Positions 5,101 through 7,112 of a stretch of 7,112 bases of DNA are shown piece after piece (positions within the stretch are counted from its first letter, which is position 1; each line of letters begins with the position of its first letter). The notes below the pieces were generated by a model, which did not search any database, had not been told where the DNA came from, and saw only the letters and a program-made list of their open reading frames with translations. The DNA comes from Saprospiraceae bacterium (lineage in GTDB: Bacteria > Bacteroidota > Bacteroidia > Chitinophagales > Saprospiraceae), in NCBI GenBank assembly GCA_007125435.1, contig SLDF01000384.1, positions 1-7,112 on the forward strand. The letters are read 5' to 3'. Position numbers and translations under genes: made by a program.

Positions 5101-7112
5101 TTTGTAATGATGGGGTTTTGTTGATTGGATGTATATCCATTAGGCCCTGTCCATGAAAAAGTATAGTTTTCTGGTCCGGGCCCATCAGGTAAATTAGCAA
5201 AAAGTCTTAACGTATCAGGCTCACATACATCCAATATAAATGAAGGCTCTAGCACAAACCTTTCTATCCTTACGATCGATGTACAAGCATCTGTATTACC
5301 TGAAGCATCTGTAACTGTCAGTGTGACTATTACTTCTTCGCCGACTTGGCTACAGTCAAATACATTAGGTTCTACGGACATGCTTTCAATGCGACAGTTA
5401 TCTTCACTACCTCCATCAACCTCCTCCGGCATCAGTTCATAATCAATCAATCCGGATGGATGTACGTTTGCTATGACATTTCTGCAGACGGCTGTTGGAG
5501 GGAAGGTGTCTATTACATTGACCTCAATCATACATGTATCTGCATTCCCACTCTTGTCAAACCCAACATAATGGAAAAAGGATTGACCAATATCAAAAGT
5601 GACTTCAGGCCGCACATCACTGCTGTCCACTGTTGTTAAGGGTAGGTTGGTAGCACCGGTGATAAAAAAATGAGGCACAAAGCCACCGGATAAAATGGAC
5701 ATTTGAATGTAAGATGACCCATCGTTATCTCCATCGGCATTCACGGCATCAGGATCACAGGGTGTAATACCAGAGCTATTACCGGGATTATCAAAGTCGG
5801 TATTACTGATGGCCTGGAAAGCAATAACGCCATCTCTCGCCCACCTGTTATACCTGCTTTTAGAGACTTCAAAAGTAGTGACAGACTCCAGACCGCAATC
5901 ACCCGCAGTGACATTGGGTTGACCCTGGGCCGTTGTACCCAGAACTATGCCTTCTTCATCAATGATTGTAAAATAAGCGTCTTCATCTGAGACATCTGCC
6001 TGTAGATGAATGAGGACTTGCACGACTTCCTGCTGATTGATATTTTGAACGCCGGTAAATTCAAAGCTTACATCTTCTGCAATGTAATTCTCTGTAGTAC
6101 TATTCCATGTAAATGTCAATAGCGCATCCATTTCTTCCATAGGTATGCGATCTCCGGTCTCATCGGGAAAGCCACAATTGTCCTCAAAACTCAGCGGTAA
6201 GTCCATTACAATCGTCAAATCACATTGCTCCTCCTCCAATATAAATTCTATATCATCGGGGCAGGTTATTATCGGCGGTTCTACATCCAATACTGAAACC
6301 AACTGGTTACAACTTGCTTCATTGCCAAAACAATCCGTAACAAAATAGTCAATCTCATATGAGCCGACCGGCAAGGTCAATTCAATTTCATCAGATGGGT
6401 TATAGCTTATACGACTGCCACCATCTATCCTATACTCAAATACTAGATTTTCGTCTTCACTTAAGGAGTAATTTAGAGTAACAGTAACAGTAGAGTTTTG
6501 GCATATATCATTAATAGATACCCTGCCTGGTTGATTGGCGGGTGTATTAGGCTGTAAAGTAAATGAAACGCTACCATCGGATGCCCAGCGGTTGACATTT
6601 TCTATATTGGCTATGGTGAAAGTGGTCGTCCCATTTCCACAAGGACCGTCGACGGGTTGGGTCTGACCAATAAAGCCACCATCCTCATTGAGTACATTAA
6701 AGAATGCTGTTGGCTCGTCAGCATCCACATTTTCAAGAGCAACCACCACAGTCACAGGACCGATGATTGACTGAAAACCATCCAGATCTATAGCAATATC
6801 AAATGATAACGGATTGACGATGACATCCTGATTCCCGGGGTCATTTGACATAACCTCAAGTGTCTGATTTGAAGACGCACTTGTCCCCGTCCCTGTGCAG
6901 CCCTGAGTGACAATTGGCCCATTCAAAAGAACTATTCCCTCACAACTCTGCGGTATATTTTCAAAAACAACCTCTTCAAGACAGTACTGTATGGTCGGTG
7001 GATTATCATCTATGACTTTGTATGACCTTTGGATAACTGTAGCATTACCACAATCATCATAATAAACAAAGTCTACAACCTCATCAATAAAAAAGTCGCC
7101 CCCACAACTGCC
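2160..7112 (-). CDS. Giant multidomain T9SS-secreted surface adhesin (N-terminus outside the window)
   Basis: The frame is open from the right edge to a TAG at 2160, which is followed in frame by TGA. The last 1650 residues are visible, so signal peptide and start are missing. Numbering visible residues from the edge, the order is: the end of a HYR-like module (1-42); HYR-like modules with two long inserts (about 43-618, with CFGNEASC, KSGNADTC and ASGNTDAC motifs each followed by a D..PP turn); ten Ig-like modules (619-1470), most with a CxGDxxxL-like start, a Y.W or F.W core and a late Gly-Cys; a Big_9/cadherin-like module (1471-1558, starting ANDDF and containing PMHGRL and GQDSFVYQIC); and a CHU_C type B sorting domain (1562-1650). 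This is a cell-surface or released adhesin carried across the outer membrane by T9SS, probably with the PorP-like protein encoded next to it. The ligand cannot be read from the sequence. No catalytic domain is visible, though one could lie in the missing part. Confidence 0.9.
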   Translation of the reverse strand, partial: GSCGGDFFIDEVVDFVYYDDCGNATVIQRSYKVIDDNPPTIQYCLEEVVFENIPQSCEGIVLLNGPIVTQGCTGTGTSASSNQTLEVMSNDPGNQDVIVNPLSFDIAIDLDGFQSIIGPVTVVVALENVDADEPTAFFNVLNEDGGFIGQTQPVDGPCGNGTTTFTIANIENVNRWASDGSVSFTLQPNTPANQPGRVSINDICQNSTVTVTLNYSLSEDENLVFEYRIDGGSRISYNPSDEIELTLPVGSYEIDYFVTDCFGNEASCNQLVSVLDVEPPIITCPDDIEFILEEEQCDLTIVMDLPLSFEDNCGFPDETGDRIPMEEMDALLTFTWNSTTENYIAEDVSFEFTGVQNINQQEVVQVLIHLQADVSDEDAYFTIIDEEGIVLGTTAQGQPNVTAGDCGLESVTTFEVSKSRYNRWARDGVIAFQAISNTDFDNPGNSSGITPCDPDAVNADGDNDGSSYIQMSILSGGFVPHFFITGATNLPLTTVDSSDVRPEVTFDIGQSFFHYVGFDKSGNADTCMIEVNVIDTFPPTAVCRNVIANVHPSGLIDYELMPEEVDGGSEDNCRIESMSVEPNVFDCSQVGEEVIVTLTVTDASGNTDACTSIVRIERFVLEPSFILDVCEPDTLRLFANLPDGPGPENYTFSWTGPNGYTSNQQNPIITNITSAFSGTYQLEVQGFGGCSAQGSVTVVVPEVLGVPDIQVASNPVCMGDMIQLETQAFSGNVTYNWYLGIPNTGELIASTPSPGLSLDFEAGVYDFYVQVETPFCLSPPSVVRQVTVLTQIEAVVDPDFIEICEAEVLQLSTPITGSGITYNWTGPANFSSSERNPLVSTSAELNNSGLYTLQLFQFGCPSTIATVEAEVRPRPPMPVIVSNNVSCPGEQLILSVNNVANANQYQWTHPDGSLIFTDVNVLTIPNAQESLNGGWTVFALDGGCRSAQSEPLIVDIEQLYDFTASNFGPVCEGDSVTLLVNEIPGATYDWSGPVQDIEPVFNPRILPLPGIYTASATTERGCNYESQTMVVVNIRPSITALSTDAEECVDGTGEVCLQATVFPSDDGSYSYEWEGNGFSSIEQVPCIQNVTSANNGIYTLMVTNDFGCPSEVREIELFVKDIPGQPILIAEDFYCEGGTFTIIVSNTIEDMVFEWFTPAGSIITDAPEFTIPMAEMVDEGEYSVQVTLDGCISPQSEPFVLDLRPKPDRPTAGGMSFVCEGDSLFLTSSFSPGSTYEWSGPNDFSSDEINPVIFPVMLEDQGDYRLRIDTDGCFSEFSAPFFVTVNPKPDVPRLETEDNILCASQDDFSLDICVAEEDVLTGSRYSWFEAVSDEQIGGPSTSRCFNINDLDRLEDGLNSFYVIVSLDGCTSDRSIPLEVRIDKLPELVAQTSGEVVACNQDEVLVMAEEPTQGSGQWTAIDNFLNIEFENDPMTSVFGLRPGENRVIWSLNYRSCIAYDSDTLLILYQELPEANDDFAVVPFAGQVRINILQNDLLPFAYTIDIVSDPMHGRLVGVDGESFDFVADPNYVGQDSFVYQICAIGCPGLCDEALVVVQIGDESICDIPNIITPNDDGINDVFFIPCLSSNLYPNNKVTIYNEWGAAIFEESPYSNSWEGLYRGQPVPVGTYFYVVEFGPDRPPEKGFLIVKR
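2163..2429 (-). other. Type B T9SS C-terminal sorting domain (CHU_C / gliding motility-associated CTD)
   Basis: The final 89 residues of the giant protein. They show the family landmarks in order: PNIITPNDDGINDVFFI, then YPNNKVTIYNEWGAAIFEES, a SWEG turn, PVGTYFYVVEF, and the terminal KGFLIVKR. This domain directs export through T9SS. Type B domains differ from the short type A domains in generally depending on a PorP/SprF-like partner, which is encoded immediately downstream here. Confidence 0.95.
2439..2702 (-). other. Big_9 / cadherin-like module
   Basis: About 88 residues with the pattern of bacterial Big_9 modules: ANDDFAVVPFAG, an INILQNDLLP segment, a SDPMHGRL turn, DFVADPNYVGQDSFVYQIC, and a closing VVVQI strand. 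It sits between the Ig-like array and the sorting domain and probably serves as a spacer or Ca-dependent stiffening module. Assigned from the motif pattern only. Confidence 0.7.
2703..5258 (-). repeat. Array of ten Ig-like protein modules
   Basis: A run of about 852 residues in ten modules of roughly 77-95 residues. Their starts are near FVLEPSF, VLGVPDI, IEAVVDP, PPMPVIV, LYDFTAS, PSITALS, IPGQPIL, PDRPTAG, PDVPRLE and LPELVAQ. The shared pattern is a Cys followed by acidic/Gly residues and a hydrophobic strand (as in VCEGDSVTLLV), a core Y.WSGP or F.W segment, in several modules an NP turn, then GxY and a late Gly-Cys before the linker. The repeats are divergent at DNA level, so this is an old module array rather than a recent tandem duplication. 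Confidence 0.8.
5688..6071 (-). other. Jelly-roll-like insert, copy 2
   Basis: About 128 residues of the adhesin. Landmarks parallel copy 1: VVQVLIHLQADVSDEDAYFT, DEEGIVLGTT, DCGLESVTTFEV, YNRWARDGVIAF and a final SYIQMSIL strand. It is longer than copy 1 because of an Asp/Asn-rich loop (DPDAVNADGDNDG) that could bind calcium. Confidence 0.55.
6465..6797 (-). other. Jelly-roll-like insert, copy 1
   Basis: About 111 residues of the adhesin. Landmarks: VTVVVALENVDADEPTAFFN, EDGGFIGQTQ, a CGNGTTTFTI strand, VNRWASDGSVSFTL and a closing STVTVTLNYS strand. It aligns with copy 2 over its whole length at moderate identity. The pattern, in which an extra-domain strand is followed by a NxW/NxxxxDG turn, recalls an unnamed beta-sandwich seen in other bacterial surface proteins, but I cannot name a family with certainty. 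Confidence 0.55.

Larger units (their letters stand above)
5259..7112 (-). other. HYR-like region of the adhesin with two inserted modules
   Basis: About 618 visible residues. HYR-type endings recur: YDDCGNATVIQRSYKVIDDN at the edge, then VTDCFGNEASCNQLVSVLDV, FDKSGNADTCMIEVNVID and VTDASGNTDACTSIVRIE, each with the GN....C strand and the first three followed by PP. Between the endings sit two related inserts (listed separately) much longer than a normal HYR module of about 80 residues. The region belongs to the large adhesin gene. Confidence 0.75.

Noticed and set aside
2160..6926. A TTG at 6926 as the start of the large gene
   Set aside because: The same frame stays open to the right edge and encodes further HYR-like sequence (CGNATVIQ...VIDDNPP), so the TTG is internal and the true start is outside the window.

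Overview
The window looks like chromosomal DNA of a gliding or adhesive member of the Bacteroidota. The C-terminal sorting domain of the large protein, the PorP/SprF-like partner gene directly behind it, the absence of Shine-Dalgarno sequences and the style of the intergenic repeats all fit that phylum. A Saprospiria-like lineage is my best guess, based only on the HYR/Ig-like adhesin plus PorP pairing, and is not firm. All three genes lie on the minus strand, so transcription runs from right to left.

Right and centre (7112 down to 2160): the last 1650 residues of a giant secreted surface protein whose N-terminus lies beyond the right edge. From N to C it shows HYR-type modules carrying two copies of a jelly-roll-like insert, then ten Ig-like modules of about 85 residues, a Big_9/cadherin-like module, and a type B C-terminal domain of the type IX secretion system (T9SS). 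Eleven bases after its stop comes a complete PorP/SprF-family outer-membrane protein gene (2148 down to 1156). By analogy with SprB/SprF of Flavobacterium johnsoniae, the PorP-like protein probably helps export or anchor the adhesin.

Middle left (351 to 1155): about 805 bp with no credible gene but rich in structure. It holds an element of about 160 bp that can fold as a closing stem with two inner hairpins, four tracts of different sequence that all have a 7-nt period, two copies of a 49-bp degenerate repeat, and a chain of short hairpins, two of which share a 15-nt loop of the same design.

Far left (350 down to 1): the first 116 codons of an NAD(P) transhydrogenase alpha subunit, a housekeeping enzyme unrelated to the adhesin pair.

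I see no tRNA, rRNA, CRISPR array, transposase gene or phage gene.
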